Positions 36,697-46,100 of a stretch of 64,000 nucleotides of DNA are shown here, one piece after another (the first letter of the stretch is position 1; every line of letters starts with the position of its first letter). Source of the stretch: Tautonia marina. GTDB taxonomy: Bacteria > Planctomycetota > Planctomycetia > Isosphaerales > Isosphaeraceae. The notes below the pieces were generated by a model, which worked only from the letters and a program-made list of their open reading frames with translations, did not search any database and was not told the DNA's origin. Position numbers and translations under genes: made by a program. Location of the stretch: assembly GCF_009177065.1 (NCBI RefSeq), contig NZ_WEZF01000017.1, positions 62,001 to 126,000 of the forward strand, written 5' to 3'.

Positions 36697-37959
36697 TCAG
36701 TGTCCACCCAGCCGGATGGCATCCATCGGGACGAGCCGGGAGGCCCGCCAGGCAGGGTAAAGGCCGCCGAGGACCCCCATGACCACCGAGAGGGCGAGAC
36801 CGAAGGCGATCAAACCGGGACCGATGATCAGTTGCAGGCCGCCGCCGATAAACTGGTTGCCGATGGCGACGAGCCCCAGCGTCAGGCCGCAGCCGATCAG
36901 GCCGGCCCAGAGGCCGAGATAGGCACTTTCGGCGGTGACGAGCAGCAGGACGTCGCCACGGGACCAGCCGTTGGTGCGGAGGACGCCGAACTCTGCAAAG
37001 CGTTCGGTGGTGCTCATCAGCATGGTGTTGACAATGCCCACAACGCCCACGAGCAAGGCCAGGCTGACAATCATGAGCAAGAACGTGTCGAGATCACCAA
37101 GAAGGCGGGTGAAATTCTCAGAGAATTCGTCCATGTTGCGGGCGTCGATGTTGGGAATCTCAGCCTCGATGGCCTCGGAAACCTCCTCCATGCGGCGGGG
37201 GTCGTCGGCCTCGACATAGATGCAGGAAATCTTGGATTCGGGTTCCTTGAGGATGCGACGGGCCACATTGATATCGGTGATGATGACCACGTCGAGGAAC
37301 ATCGAGCCGGTGTCGTAAATCCCGATGATCTCGAAGGCCTCGGCCTCGTCACCGGAGCCGATGGTCAGGGTCTGACCGACTTGCTTGGGAGTGCCATCAG
37401 GATTGGCCAGATCCTTGGCGATCTTGCGGCTGATGACAACGCGGTTTTCGTTGATGTCGCGGCGTTCCAGGAATCGCCCTCCTCCTTCCTCGGGAGGGAG
37501 CATGGCCTTGGCGAACACGGCGGTGTTGAGCCCTTCATGGCTGGGAATGTCCTGGCCGGAAAGGACGATCGCATCGAACATGCCTTGCATGCGCTGCTCG
37601 CGGGACTCGCCGCGGAGGCGGCCGACCAGTTCATTGGCGGCGGCCTTGGCAATCAGGCTTGAGCCTTCGATCGAGGGGGGGATACCCCAGACTTCAGGCG
37701 CAACACTCCGAACATGGGGAATCTGCGCGATTCGCTCGACATAATCCGCTTCAAGACTGCTGAAGACCGGACTGGGAGCATTTTCTCGTAGGACGATGAC
37801 CCCCTGGATCTGCTTGAGGGTATCATCCACCAGATTTTTCAAGCCCCCGGAGACGCTGTAGAGTCCGAGTACGCCGACGATCGGGATCGAGAGGCCGATG
37901 AGGGCCAGGATCGTCCGCAGGGGGCGGGTAAGCAGGTTTTTCCAGGCGAATCGCCACAT
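36697..37959 (-). CDS. FtsX/MacB-type ABC transporter permease
   Basis: A 420-residue permease with the MacB topology: one N-terminal helix (TILALIGLSIPIVGVLGLYSV), a large periplasmic domain (about 45-270) and three C-terminal helices. The FtsX domain covers about 285-410, including LGDLDTFLLMIVSLALLVGVVGIVNTML and the following TERFAEFGVLRTNG motif. It pairs with the adjacent ATPase. Substrate is unknown; such pairs without an adaptor often act in lipoprotein or envelope functions. Confidence 0.9.
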   Translation of the reverse strand: MWRFAWKNLLTRPLRTILALIGLSIPIVGVLGLYSVSGGLKNLVDDTLKQIQGVIVLRENAPSPVFSSLEADYVERIAQIPHVRSVAPEVWGIPPSIEGSSLIAKAAANELVGRLRGESREQRMQGMFDAIVLSGQDIPSHEGLNTAVFAKAMLPPEEGGGRFLERRDINENRVVISRKIAKDLANPDGTPKQVGQTLTIGSGDEAEAFEIIGIYDTGSMFLDVVIITDINVARRILKEPESKISCIYVEADDPRRMEEVSEAIEAEIPNIDARNMDEFSENFTRLLGDLDTFLLMIVSLALLVGVVGIVNTMLMSTTERFAEFGVLRTNGWSRGDVLLLVTAESAYLGLWAGLIGCGLTLGLVAIGNQFIGGGLQLIIGPGLIAFGLALSVVMGVLGGLYPAWRASRLVPMDAIRLGGH

Positions 37960-38178
37960 GGTGGGGACCGGTCGCTCTCCAAGGTGCGAGACACGGGTGA
38001 GTGGGGACCGATCGAATGATGGGAAGTTTCAGACGATTCGGCCCATGGCTTTGATTGATTCTAGGCGCGGGGCGAGGTGGGCCAAGGGTTGTCTCTCTGG
38101 TCGGCCCGAGTGATCGCCTCGATCTCGTGAAGGGAGAGCAAGGCGATCGCTCGGGCTCGGCGGGGAGAGGGGCAAGAC

Positions 38179-41100
38179 TCACTCGGCCGGCTTGGGGTCC
38201 TCGGTGGCGTCCGAGGGAGGGGTGGGCGGCGCCCCCTGATCGGGTGACGCGCTCGATGACTCGCCCTGAGGCGGTGACGAGGGGTTGGGCTGGGCCTCTC
38301 CCCCCTGCTCCGTGGGCTCATCCTCGACTCGGGCCTTCCAGAGTTGAGCGAGCTGACCGAACGAGCGGAGGGGAACGGAGCCCTTGATGGCATCCTGCGA
38401 GAGCGGCTCGGGAGGAGGAGCCGGCTTGCGAGGAGTGGTCGGACGAGGGGGGGGCGGGCCTCCTTGATCGGATCGACCGCCACCGGGGCCACCGCGTCCG
38501 CCTCCGGAGCCGCCCCGACCGAATCGGCCGCCACCTCCACCTGGTCCACCCCGACCACCGGGGCCACCGCGACCGCGCTGGCCTTGCTGGGCTCGCATGG
38601 GAGGGCCAGGAACACGGCCGGAGCCGGGACGCCGTTCGCCACCGGTATCGGCGGGGGGAGTAGCTCCCTCGGGAGCCGCCCCCTGGCCTTCGTGAGAACG
38701 TCCGGGACCTCGACCACGGCCGCGACCGCGAGGGGGGCGGCCTTCGCCCTCGGCACCGTCGCCGTGGCCACGGCCTTTCGGGCGTTCGGTGCCGGGAGGA
38801 ACCATTGTGAGCGAGACCTTCTTGCGGTCCTGGTCGACGCTGAGCACCCAGACGGTGACCACGTCGCCCACGCTCACCACGTCGTGCGGGCTCTTGACGT
38901 AGCGGTTCGCAAGCTGACTGATATGAACGAGGCCGGAGTCCTTGAGGCCGATGTCCACGAAGGCGCCGAAGTCGACGACATTCAGGACAGTTCCGCGGAG
39001 CTCCATGCCGGGCTGGAGATCTTCGAGCTTCAGGAAGCCCTTCTTGAAGACGGGCTTGGGCAGGTCTTCACGAGGGTCGCGACCGGGGCGGGCGAGGGCC
39101 TCAAGGATGTCGACAAGCGTGGGCTCGCCGAGTTCGAGTTCCTGCGCGAGGGCGGCGAGTTCCTCGGGCTTGTCCTTCAGTTCGAGCAACTGAGCCTGGA
39201 GGGCGGCGAGCCGTTCCTTGTCGAGCAAGGCGGAGAGCTCGAAGCCGAGGCGGGCTAGCAGTTTCTCGGCGGCCGGATAGCTTTCGGGGTGGACCCAGGT
39301 ACGGTCGAGCGGGTGTTCCCCTTCGAGAATCTTGAGGAAGCCAGCGGCCTGGGTGAAGGTGGCGTCGCCGATCCCTTCGACCTGCAGGATCTGATCTCGG
39401 CGAGCAAACGGCCCGTGCTGGCTCCGGTATTCGACGAGCCGGCGAGCGGTCAGCGAATTCAGACCGGAGACGTGCCGCAACAAGGGAATGCTGGCGGAGT
39501 TGAGATCGACACCGACGTAGTTGACGCAGCTCTCGATGACTGATTCGAGCGATTCCTTGAGCTGCTTGGTGCCCACATCGTGCTGATAGAGTCCGACGCC
39601 GATATTCTGAGGCTCGATCTTGACCAGTTCGGCCAGGGGGTCCTGGAGCCGCCGGCCGATGGAGACGGTGCCTCGGGTGGTGGCGTCGTAGTTCGGAAAC
39701 TCTTCCTTGCCCACGGGGCTGGCCGAGTAAACGCTGGCACCAGCCTCGTTGACGATGACATAAGAGAGGCGGGCGAGGATCGGGTCGGCCGGGTGGGGCA
39801 TCGGCGGAGGGGGCGGCCCCTTGGGCTTGGGCCGCTGGTCGCGGTCGCGCTGCTTCTTGCCGGAGGGTTGCTGCCCCTTGGGCTTGCCGGTCATGCCGAC
39901 GGGGGGCTTGGTCAGATCGACCACGGCCGAGGCAGCGGCCCCTTCGGCGGCCTGGCCTTCGGTCGCCTCGGCGGAGGGAGCCGCAGATGCATCGGGAGCT
40001 TCGGAGGGGAGCGGAGCCGCTTCGATCTCACCGCCGCCGAGTTCGGCGTGGGCGACCTCGGCCTCGGGTTGGGGAACGTGATCGAGTGCCGGTTCGGTCG
40101 GTGACGTGTCGGCAACGGGAGTTGCGGTCGTCTCAGGCTCAGCGGAGGGTTCCGTGGGAGCACCGGCAGGAGCGTCGGTCAGTGCTCCGGCATCGCTGGG
40201 GCCTTGGCCTTCGATCGAGGAAGTGGTGCTTTGAGCCTCGGTGGAAGCAGGAGCGAAATCATCAGTTCCGGCAGCCGGGGAATCGGTGCCGGCGAAACCA
40301 GAGAAGGACTGCGAGGCTTCGGGGCCCTCTGCGGGAGGGACGCGATCGTTGACCGCCTGGGCGGCCTGTTCGGCGTGATGCTCGGGGGAGTGGGAGTCCC
40401 CTTCGGCCTGAGCCGGAGGCACGGCATCGGGCTGGGGTTCGTCGTCGGTCGGAGCACCACCACGGATCGGGGGGAGGGCTTCGGCGGTTGAGTCTCCGGA
40501 CTGGGGCTCGGAGTTGCCACTCGTGTTCGATCCATCGGCCAGGGTCGCCTCAGCGGAGAGAGGGGCCGGAGGATTACCGTCGGCCGGAGCGGAGGTGGTG
40601 GTGTCGGACTCGGAAGACGAAGCCTCCGAAACCGAGGGGTGCGGAAGCTCGGGAGCAGGACCGGGGGACGTGGGCTGGGGGCTTTCGGGAACCTCACCGG
40701 CGATCGGCGCGGCAGGGCGCTCCTCGGCCGGCAGGTCCGAAGCGGCGGTCGGTGAAGACTCTGCCTCGGCAGTGGGAGCGGCTTCGGTATCGGTGCCAGA
40801 GGCCGAGGGGGTGGCTTCGGGGTTCGCCGCACCTTGCTCGACGAGGCCCGAACCGAAGGTTTCGGGGGCCTGGAGCGGGGGAAGGTCCTGGACGTCAGGC
40901 GGCGGGGGGATGTATTCCTCGCCTCGCAGGGCCATCTCGTGGAATCGGGTTCCCTCTTCGAGCACCTCGACGATCAGTTCCTCGGTTTCTCGGCTGGCGG
41001 TGCCGTTGCCGATGGCGATGACCTCGACCTGGTGGCGGGCGACGAGATCCTTGAGGTAGCGCTTGCCTTCGGCCCGACGATGAGCGGGCATGAGGAAGAT

Positions 41101-42153
41101 GACCCCGTGCTCCTTGACGGTGCCCAGCGGGTCGAGCACGACGACCTTGCATCCGGTTCGGAAGCCGGGGTCGAGAGCCAGGACCGTCTGCTTGGGAATG
41201 GGCGGTTGGAGCAAGAGGCTGCGCAGGTTGCGGGCAAAGACCTCGACGGCATGCTGCTCGGCCCGTTCGGTCAATTCGCGGCGCACTTCCCGTTCGAGGC
41301 TGGGCATGAGCAGGCGATCGAGGGCGTCGATCGCAGCGTTGGTGAAGGCCTCGGACTGGGGGTGATCTTCGAGCGGGAGCTGGGCGCGGATGGTCCGTTC
41401 CAGGTCCTCGCGGGGGACCTCGATCTTGACCTTCAAGGGGCCTTCCTTGTCACCGCGATTGATGGCCAGGACGCGGTGAGGAGGAACCTGCCCGACCGGC
41501 TCGGAGTATTCGAAGTAGTCGGCGTATTTCGTCCCCTGCCCCTCGGGCAGATTGTCGGCCTTGCGGGTCACGACCCGGCCGAGGCGCCAGACGACGCGAC
41601 GGACGGCATCGCGGACGTTGGCAAGTTCACTAATCGACTCGGCCAGGATGTGCCCGACCCCTTCGATGACCTGATCGACGGAATCGACCCCCTTGGAGGG
41701 ATCGACGTAGGCCTCGGCGGCGGCGCGGAGGTCGAGCAGGGTTTCATCACGGTTCCAGATGCGCAGAGCCAGCGGTTCGAGCCCTTTCTCGCGGGCATCG
41801 CCGGCCTTGGTGCGCTTCTTGGGCTTGAAGGGCAGGTAGAGGTCTTCGAGGCGCTGTGGCGTATCGGCGCGCTTGATGGCCTCGGCCAGTTCCTCCGTGA
41901 GACGCCCCTGGGCTTCGATCGAGCGCAGCACGGTCTGCTTGCGTTCGGCCAGTTCCCGGAGTCGCGCGACCCGACGCTGGATCTCGCGAATGGCCGTCTC
42001 CTCCAGGTTCCCGGTTTTTTCTTTCCGGTACCGGGTGATGAAGGGGACGGTGTTGCCCTCGTCGAGCAACTGAACAACACTTTCGACCTGAAGACGCCGG
42101 ATTTGCAGATCTTGTGCAATCCGGCCCAGATCGACGGGAATCGGGGTGTCCAT
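38179..42153 (-). CDS. tex: Tex-family RNA-binding protein with large YqgF insertion and RGG tail
   Basis: A 1324-residue protein; typical Tex is about 770-790 residues. The helical N-terminal domain (RIAQDLQIRRLQVESVVQLL, TVPFITRYRKEKTG) leads into the YqgF nuclease-like fold starting near LALDPGFRTG (325-334; Asp328) and AIGNGTASRETEE. An acidic Pro/Ala/Ser/Glu/Thr-rich segment of about 375 residues (about 412-786) then interrupts the fold, which resumes at VIVNEAGASVYSAS (799-812). Helix-hairpin-helix motifs and an S1 domain (about 1048-1117) follow. The end (about 1125-1228) is rich in RGR/RGG and Gly, then Pro-rich. Tex is a nucleic-acid-binding transcription factor-like protein. GTG at 42165 is an alternative start. 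Confidence 0.9.
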   Translation of the reverse strand: MDTPIPVDLGRIAQDLQIRRLQVESVVQLLDEGNTVPFITRYRKEKTGNLEETAIREIQRRVARLRELAERKQTVLRSIEAQGRLTEELAEAIKRADTPQRLEDLYLPFKPKKRTKAGDAREKGLEPLALRIWNRDETLLDLRAAAEAYVDPSKGVDSVDQVIEGVGHILAESISELANVRDAVRRVVWRLGRVVTRKADNLPEGQGTKYADYFEYSEPVGQVPPHRVLAINRGDKEGPLKVKIEVPREDLERTIRAQLPLEDHPQSEAFTNAAIDALDRLLMPSLEREVRRELTERAEQHAVEVFARNLRSLLLQPPIPKQTVLALDPGFRTGCKVVVLDPLGTVKEHGVIFLMPAHRRAEGKRYLKDLVARHQVEVIAIGNGTASRETEELIVEVLEEGTRFHEMALRGEEYIPPPPDVQDLPPLQAPETFGSGLVEQGAANPEATPSASGTDTEAAPTAEAESSPTAASDLPAEERPAAPIAGEVPESPQPTSPGPAPELPHPSVSEASSSESDTTTSAPADGNPPAPLSAEATLADGSNTSGNSEPQSGDSTAEALPPIRGGAPTDDEPQPDAVPPAQAEGDSHSPEHHAEQAAQAVNDRVPPAEGPEASQSFSGFAGTDSPAAGTDDFAPASTEAQSTTSSIEGQGPSDAGALTDAPAGAPTEPSAEPETTATPVADTSPTEPALDHVPQPEAEVAHAELGGGEIEAAPLPSEAPDASAAPSAEATEGQAAEGAAASAVVDLTKPPVGMTGKPKGQQPSGKKQRDRDQRPKPKGPPPPPMPHPADPILARLSYVIVNEAGASVYSASPVGKEEFPNYDATTRGTVSIGRRLQDPLAELVKIEPQNIGVGLYQHDVGTKQLKESLESVIESCVNYVGVDLNSASIPLLRHVSGLNSLTARRLVEYRSQHGPFARRDQILQVEGIGDATFTQAAGFLKILEGEHPLDRTWVHPESYPAAEKLLARLGFELSALLDKERLAALQAQLLELKDKPEELAALAQELELGEPTLVDILEALARPGRDPREDLPKPVFKKGFLKLEDLQPGMELRGTVLNVVDFGAFVDIGLKDSGLVHISQLANRYVKSPHDVVSVGDVVTVWVLSVDQDRKKVSLTMVPPGTERPKGRGHGDGAEGEGRPPRGRGRGRGPGRSHEGQGAAPEGATPPADTGGERRPGSGRVPGPPMRAQQGQRGRGGPGGRGGPGGGGGRFGRGGSGGGRGGPGGGRSDQGGPPPPRPTTPRKPAPPPEPLSQDAIKGSVPLRSFGQLAQLWKARVEDEPTEQGGEAQPNPSSPPQGESSSASPDQGAPPTPPSDATEDPKPAE

Positions 42154-42387
42154 GGGAGCGACCACCTGGCAAGCACGCGGGGACGGCGGAGACCCTCGGG
42201 CGCGGGGCCGATCGACAGGGTCGGGGCGCCCGGGTCGAACATGAACATGCGGCGCGCAGCCTGGCCTGTGCGCGGCGATGGAGGCTGCACCTTAGAGGAA
42301 GAGACTGTCCGATGTCAAGCGCCACAGGCGGTTTCCGCCCATTTACGTCTTCAGCGGATCATGGCTCCAGTTCATGAGCGAATGACA

Positions 42388-42714
42388 CTAGCGTGCCCCG
42401 GTCCCGTCGCCGTCGGGGCGTTGACGGAGATGACGTTTGATGTCACCGACCACGTTTCGCATGTGATTGAGGTCGTTTTCATCGGTTTCACGTGCGTTTT
42501 GTCGAAGCACGATCACGATTTTCCGGCCGGATTCGTGGTCGATGGATTCGGAAACCCCAGGTCGACGGCGACCGGAGGACCGGGATTCGTCGGTGTGCAG
42601 CCACCGTTCGAGTTGCGGAGCGGTCAGATTCACGTGCTCCTTGAAGCGTTCGATCGTTTCCGCTCGACCTATGCTCCGGTGGTGTTCGGCTCGCGCCCCG
42701 ATCGGGTTGGCCAA
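42388..42714 (-). CDS. DUF3140 family protein
   Basis: A 108-residue basic protein. From about residue 21 it matches the DUF3140 pattern: IERFKEHVNLTAPQLERWL, TDESRSSG, ESIDHESGRKIVIVL and NHMRNVVGDIKRHLRQRP. The function of DUF3140 is unknown. The only suitable start in frame is TTG at 42714, with GAGGG about 10 nt upstream, which makes this gene easy to miss. It lies between the stress-type SDR and tex, all leftward. Confidence 0.75.
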   Translation of the reverse strand: MANPIGARAEHHRSIGRAETIERFKEHVNLTAPQLERWLHTDESRSSGRRRPGVSESIDHESGRKIVIVLRQNARETDENDLNHMRNVVGDIKRHLRQRPDGDGTGAR

Positions 42715-42841
42715 TGGGGTCGTCCCTCAACAGGCAGGCGAAATGAGGACGACACCAACGGATTCTCAGGGCATGCCGACCGCCCCCCCATCAAGGCAAA
42801 CCGGGCCGGACGGCAGGCACACCCCCGGAGCGGCAAGCCGA

Positions 42842-43723
42842 TTACCCGGCCTGAGTGACGCCACCGTAAAGCGAAAGGACTTCGCCGGTGACGTAGCTGC
42901 TATCGGGGTTCGAGGCGAAGTAGACGAAGGCGGGAGCCATTTCCTCGGGTTGGCCGGGGCGTCCCATCGGCACATTGCCGCCGTATTCGGCCATCTCGTC
43001 GGCCCCGCGAGCCGAGGCATTCAAGGGGGTCCAGACAGGACCGGGGGCAACGCAGTTCACACGGATCTGCCGGTCAACGAGCATCTGAGCCAGCGCCTTG
43101 GTGAAGGCGTGGATGGCGGCCTTGCTGGCCGAGTAGTCGAGAATCCCCTTGGAACCTTGCATGCCGGCAACCGATCCCGTGTTGATGATCGCCGCGCCTG
43201 GTTTGAGGTGCGACAAGGCAGCCCGGACCATATAAAAGAAGGAATAGACGTTGGTTCGGAAAACCTTGTCGAGATCGTCGTCGGTAATCTCGTCGAACGT
43301 CGCCCGTTTGGGCATATAGGCAGCGTTATTGACGAGGATGTCGAGCTTGCCAAACGCTCGGACGGTTTGCTCGACGGCATCCTTGCAGAATGACGAGTCT
43401 TTCAGATCACCGGGGATGCAGAGGCAGCGCCGACCGATTTGCTCGACGTGCTGACGGACATGGTCGGCGTCTCGTTGTTCCTCGGGAAGGTAGACGATCG
43501 CCACATCAGTCCCTTCTTTTGCGAAGAGGATGGCCACTGCCGCTCCGATGCCGGAATCGCCGCCGGTAATGAGGGCGACCTGATCGGTCAGCTTTCCCGC
43601 GGCTTTGTACTGCTCTGCCGAGTGCCTGGGCCGAGGGTTCATCTCGGCATCAAGTCCGGGAGGACTCTGGCTCTGAGGCGCAAAGGGCGGGGCTGGTTCC
43701 TTCAAGGGTGTCTTGGATGCCAT
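42842..43723 (-). CDS. SDR-family oxidoreductase (general stress protein 39/YhdF-like)
   Basis: A 293-residue short-chain dehydrogenase with a Pro-rich N-terminal arm of about 45 residues (EMNPRPRHSAEQYKAAGKLTD), typical of the stress-associated YhdF/GsiB-neighbour group. The cofactor motif is TGGDSGIG (53-60), NNAA follows at 132-135, and the catalytic set is Ser184, Tyr197 and Lys201 (YSASK). The end SSYVTGEVLSLYGG is typical. Substrate unknown. The ATG at 43723 is preferred; upstream codons lack coding character. The DUF3140 gene follows it. Confidence 0.9.
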   Translation of the reverse strand: MASKTPLKEPAPPFAPQSQSPPGLDAEMNPRPRHSAEQYKAAGKLTDQVALITGGDSGIGAAVAILFAKEGTDVAIVYLPEEQRDADHVRQHVEQIGRRCLCIPGDLKDSSFCKDAVEQTVRAFGKLDILVNNAAYMPKRATFDEITDDDLDKVFRTNVYSFFYMVRAALSHLKPGAAIINTGSVAGMQGSKGILDYSASKAAIHAFTKALAQMLVDRQIRVNCVAPGPVWTPLNASARGADEMAEYGGNVPMGRPGQPEEMAPAFVYFASNPDSSYVTGEVLSLYGGVTQAG

Positions 43724-44039
43724 CGTTGGTGTTGCTCTCTGGGTGTCTCGGCTCAGTTGTTGGCAGCACGTGAGAATGGGGAGGCGCGATCCAGTCGCAA
43801 ACCTCAAGACTCGCGGCGATGCCGCGTACGGCCATCCCGCCAAGTTGCGAAGGAAATGATTGTGCAAGCCGTGTTCCGAAATCCAAAGATGTCTCGACCT
43901 GAGTTCTCGATGGAAGGAGCGGACGAGGCCATTCGCATCAACGCAAAGACGGGTGTAGACCCTCATCCTCCGTATTCGGGAGGAAGCGATCTACACCCGC
44001 TCAACGAACAGGTCCCGAAGGAGCGTCGTCCTGGCACAC
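43724..44039. other. Intergenic gap, 316 bp
   Basis: This lies between the SDR gene and the end of the next leftward gene. It contains the hairpin at 43951-43998 and presumably the SDR promoter. No gene was recognised. Confidence 0.55.
43951..43998 (-). terminator. Hairpin downstream of the 44040-44564 gene
   Basis: GGGTGTAGA (43951-43959) pairs with TCTACACCC (43990-43998), and the interior TCCTCC/GGAGGA can pair as well. It lies 42 bp after the stop of the leftward gene. No T-run was seen. Confidence 0.6.
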
Positions 44040-44564
44040 TCAGCCGCCGATGTGCTTGTTCGCGAAATCGGGGACCCACCAGGGGAACCAGCCGGGACCA
44101 GGAACCATCGGGTCGAGGTCGTAGACCGGCACATAGCAGCCGCCGGAATAATAAACATCAACCGGCTTGAACGGCTTGACGAAGTTGCCGAACACCCGTT
44201 CCACGTGGTTAAACGGTTGACAGGTTGCATCGACGGCCTGAGAGCCGGTCACGCCGCGGAAGTAAGGTGTCCGGCAGGTCGTGCAACCCGCGGGCAAGAC
44301 CCGGCCATACAGACCACCGTCTTTCCAGGAGTTGGGCCCGCGTCCCCAGAATTTCGGGTTCCGGGGCATCCACTTCGAGTTGAAGAAGGTATCTCGCTTC
44401 GGGTCGACCGGGAGATTCGGCTCGATCGGGACGATTCGGGTGAACAAGCCGCTGCGTTCCCGGACGTCAGGGACCGCTGGGCCGTCGGCCTGGGCACGCG
44501 TCAACGATGGCAGCAAGGTGAGGGCCACCAGGACCGCCAGCGGTATCTTGACGTACGATTTCAT
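44040..44564 (-). CDS. Small secreted protein with CxxC motif, unknown function
   Basis: A 174-residue predicted exported protein. The signal peptide is YVKIPLAVLVALTLLPSLTRA. The mature part is rich in Pro, Gly, Trp and aromatic residues (KWMPRNPKFWGRGP, GWFPWWVPDF) and has a Cys-Thr-Thr-Cys pair plus two further Cys (ATCQPFNH, GGCYVPVY). No known domain was recognised. The ATG at 44564 has GGAGG 9 nt upstream. It follows the His/Gly-rich gene by 118 bp in the same direction, so the two may be functionally related. Confidence 0.7.
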   Translation of the reverse strand: MKSYVKIPLAVLVALTLLPSLTRAQADGPAVPDVRERSGLFTRIVPIEPNLPVDPKRDTFFNSKWMPRNPKFWGRGPNSWKDGGLYGRVLPAGCTTCRTPYFRGVTGSQAVDATCQPFNHVERVFGNFVKPFKPVDVYYSGGCYVPVYDLDPMVPGPGWFPWWVPDFANKHIGG

Positions 44565-44682
44565 ACGCTTTCGCCTCCGTGCGAAGGGTTCGCCCGCGAT
44601 CGTCCTGATTCCGGTGAACGGCGAGCCGCCCGACCCAGGCATGGGCCGAGCGGTCTCGCTATTCACTTTCCGGAAGGCGGGC

Positions 44683-45630
44683 TCAGTAGTCCAGCGCCCG
44701 ATTCAGGTAAGGCGGGAACGCGAAGAAGTCTCGCGGCGATCGGGTCACGTTGATGTAGGGAACGTAACCCGGGGTCAGGGGGACCGGCCCACCCGCTCCG
44801 ACAAAGTATCGGACCTGGTTGCTCGGATGCATCCCGTTCAGGTAGCCGAGTGCATTGTGGCCAAGGCCCTTCAGGTGGCCCAGGCCACCGTGCAGACCTC
44901 CACCATGCCCAAGACCATGTCCACCACCGTGGCCGTGACCGTCACCGATTCCATGACCGTCATGGCCAAGGCCCAGACCGCCACCGTGACCAAGGCCGCT
45001 GCCATGACCAAGGGCACCACCGTGCCCGAGCCCAAGACCTCCGCCGTGACCAAGGCCACCGAGTAAGCCACCACCGTGCTTGCCGGAGGCGTGGCCACCT
45101 GTCATGGACGGATCAAACTGAGGAGAGCTGAGCGGAGCGTGAAGGTCATGACCTCCATGTCCCCCCTTGCCCAGCCCAAGCCCCTTGCCGAGACCCAGGC
45201 CCGATCCGAGCCCACCGTGGCCGATTCCCGAGCCGAGGCCCAGGCCATGGCCGACGCCTTCATGGACATGACCAAGGCCCTGGCCGAGGTCGGCACCGTG
45301 AGCATGCCCACCGTGACCGAGCCCAAGACCTGATCCGTGCCCAAGGCCACCGGCACCATGAAGGGCACCTTTGAGATGAGCGGCAGCACCATGAAGGTGG
45401 CCGGCGGCACCGGCAAGACCCGCACCGTGATCCTTGGCATAGTGGCCGTAAGGAATCGCCGGGGCGTAGTAGAGGTCGCCGGTTTGAAGATTACGGGCGT
45501 AGGCCACACGGGGAATCGTGTGGGCCCAGGGGGCGATATCCGAAATGAAACCACCCGCCGAGGCATTGCCGGCCAAGGCGCCTAGCAGCGCGACAGCCAG
45601 TCCCAGTCCTCGCCGATGTCCGATACGCAT
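44683..45630 (-). CDS. Secreted Gly/His/Leu-rich repeat protein
   Basis: A 315-residue exported protein. The signal peptide is GLGLAVALLGALAGNASA. The central part (about 70-265) is built from imperfect repeats such as GLGHGGG, GHGSGLGHGG and GLGLGKG, with several dozen His residues. The C terminus (VRYFVGAGGPVPLTPGYVPYINVTRSP) is a separate, normal-composition domain. The repeats suggest a flexible, metal-binding or structural matrix protein; no enzyme domain is visible. The open frame and the good start (ATG 45630 with AAGGGA upstream) support it as real. Confidence 0.72.
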   Translation of the reverse strand: MRIGHRRGLGLAVALLGALAGNASAGGFISDIAPWAHTIPRVAYARNLQTGDLYYAPAIPYGHYAKDHGAGLAGAAGHLHGAAAHLKGALHGAGGLGHGSGLGLGHGGHAHGADLGQGLGHVHEGVGHGLGLGSGIGHGGLGSGLGLGKGLGLGKGGHGGHDLHAPLSSPQFDPSMTGGHASGKHGGGLLGGLGHGGGLGLGHGGALGHGSGLGHGGGLGLGHDGHGIGDGHGHGGGHGLGHGGGLHGGLGHLKGLGHNALGYLNGMHPSNQVRYFVGAGGPVPLTPGYVPYINVTRSPRDFFAFPPYLNRALDY

Positions 45631-46100
45631 GGTCAATCCCTTGTGAACATGGCCAGTCTCCCTCCTGGAGTGGTTCGGAACCGAGCGAGGCGAGCGTGTC
45701 CGCGCCGTCCTGTGCGGGGCCGTCGCCATCCTCCGACGAAGCCGCTTGCGACCTGGAAACCGATGCAAGCCAATTGGCCCTCCCCCCGCGATTCCTACGG
45801 TTTGGGAGAGGCCGGGAGCACCGGCGCCGGTCGAGCGTCTTGACCTTTTGAATCGGCCCGGCCCTGTCCTCTGCTGGAATCGAACCGATCAATCGGCCAG
45901 GGGGGGCGTTCCGCATGCAACGGCTGGGCAAACTGAGAGCATCGCGACGACTGGCTGGCCGTGTGAGTTCGGGTTGCCTGAGCAGTGGCCCAATGAAAAC
46001 ACCCCTGGCACCGGAGCATCGCCTGATGAGCGATCCCCCCGTACCAGGGGCAGTTGAGCCTGCGAGCTCCGCAGCGAATTTTGCAATTCCTGATGAGCGA
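45631..46100. other. Intergenic gap, 470 bp
   Basis: This lies between two leftward secreted-protein genes. Several open frames exist but none has recognisable content or a supported start. Nothing else was seen. Confidence 0.45.

Noticed and set aside
40834-42858. 674-codon plus-strand open frame opposite tex
   Set aside because: It has no recognisable domain and spans several leftward features; the minus strand carries unmistakable Tex motifs.
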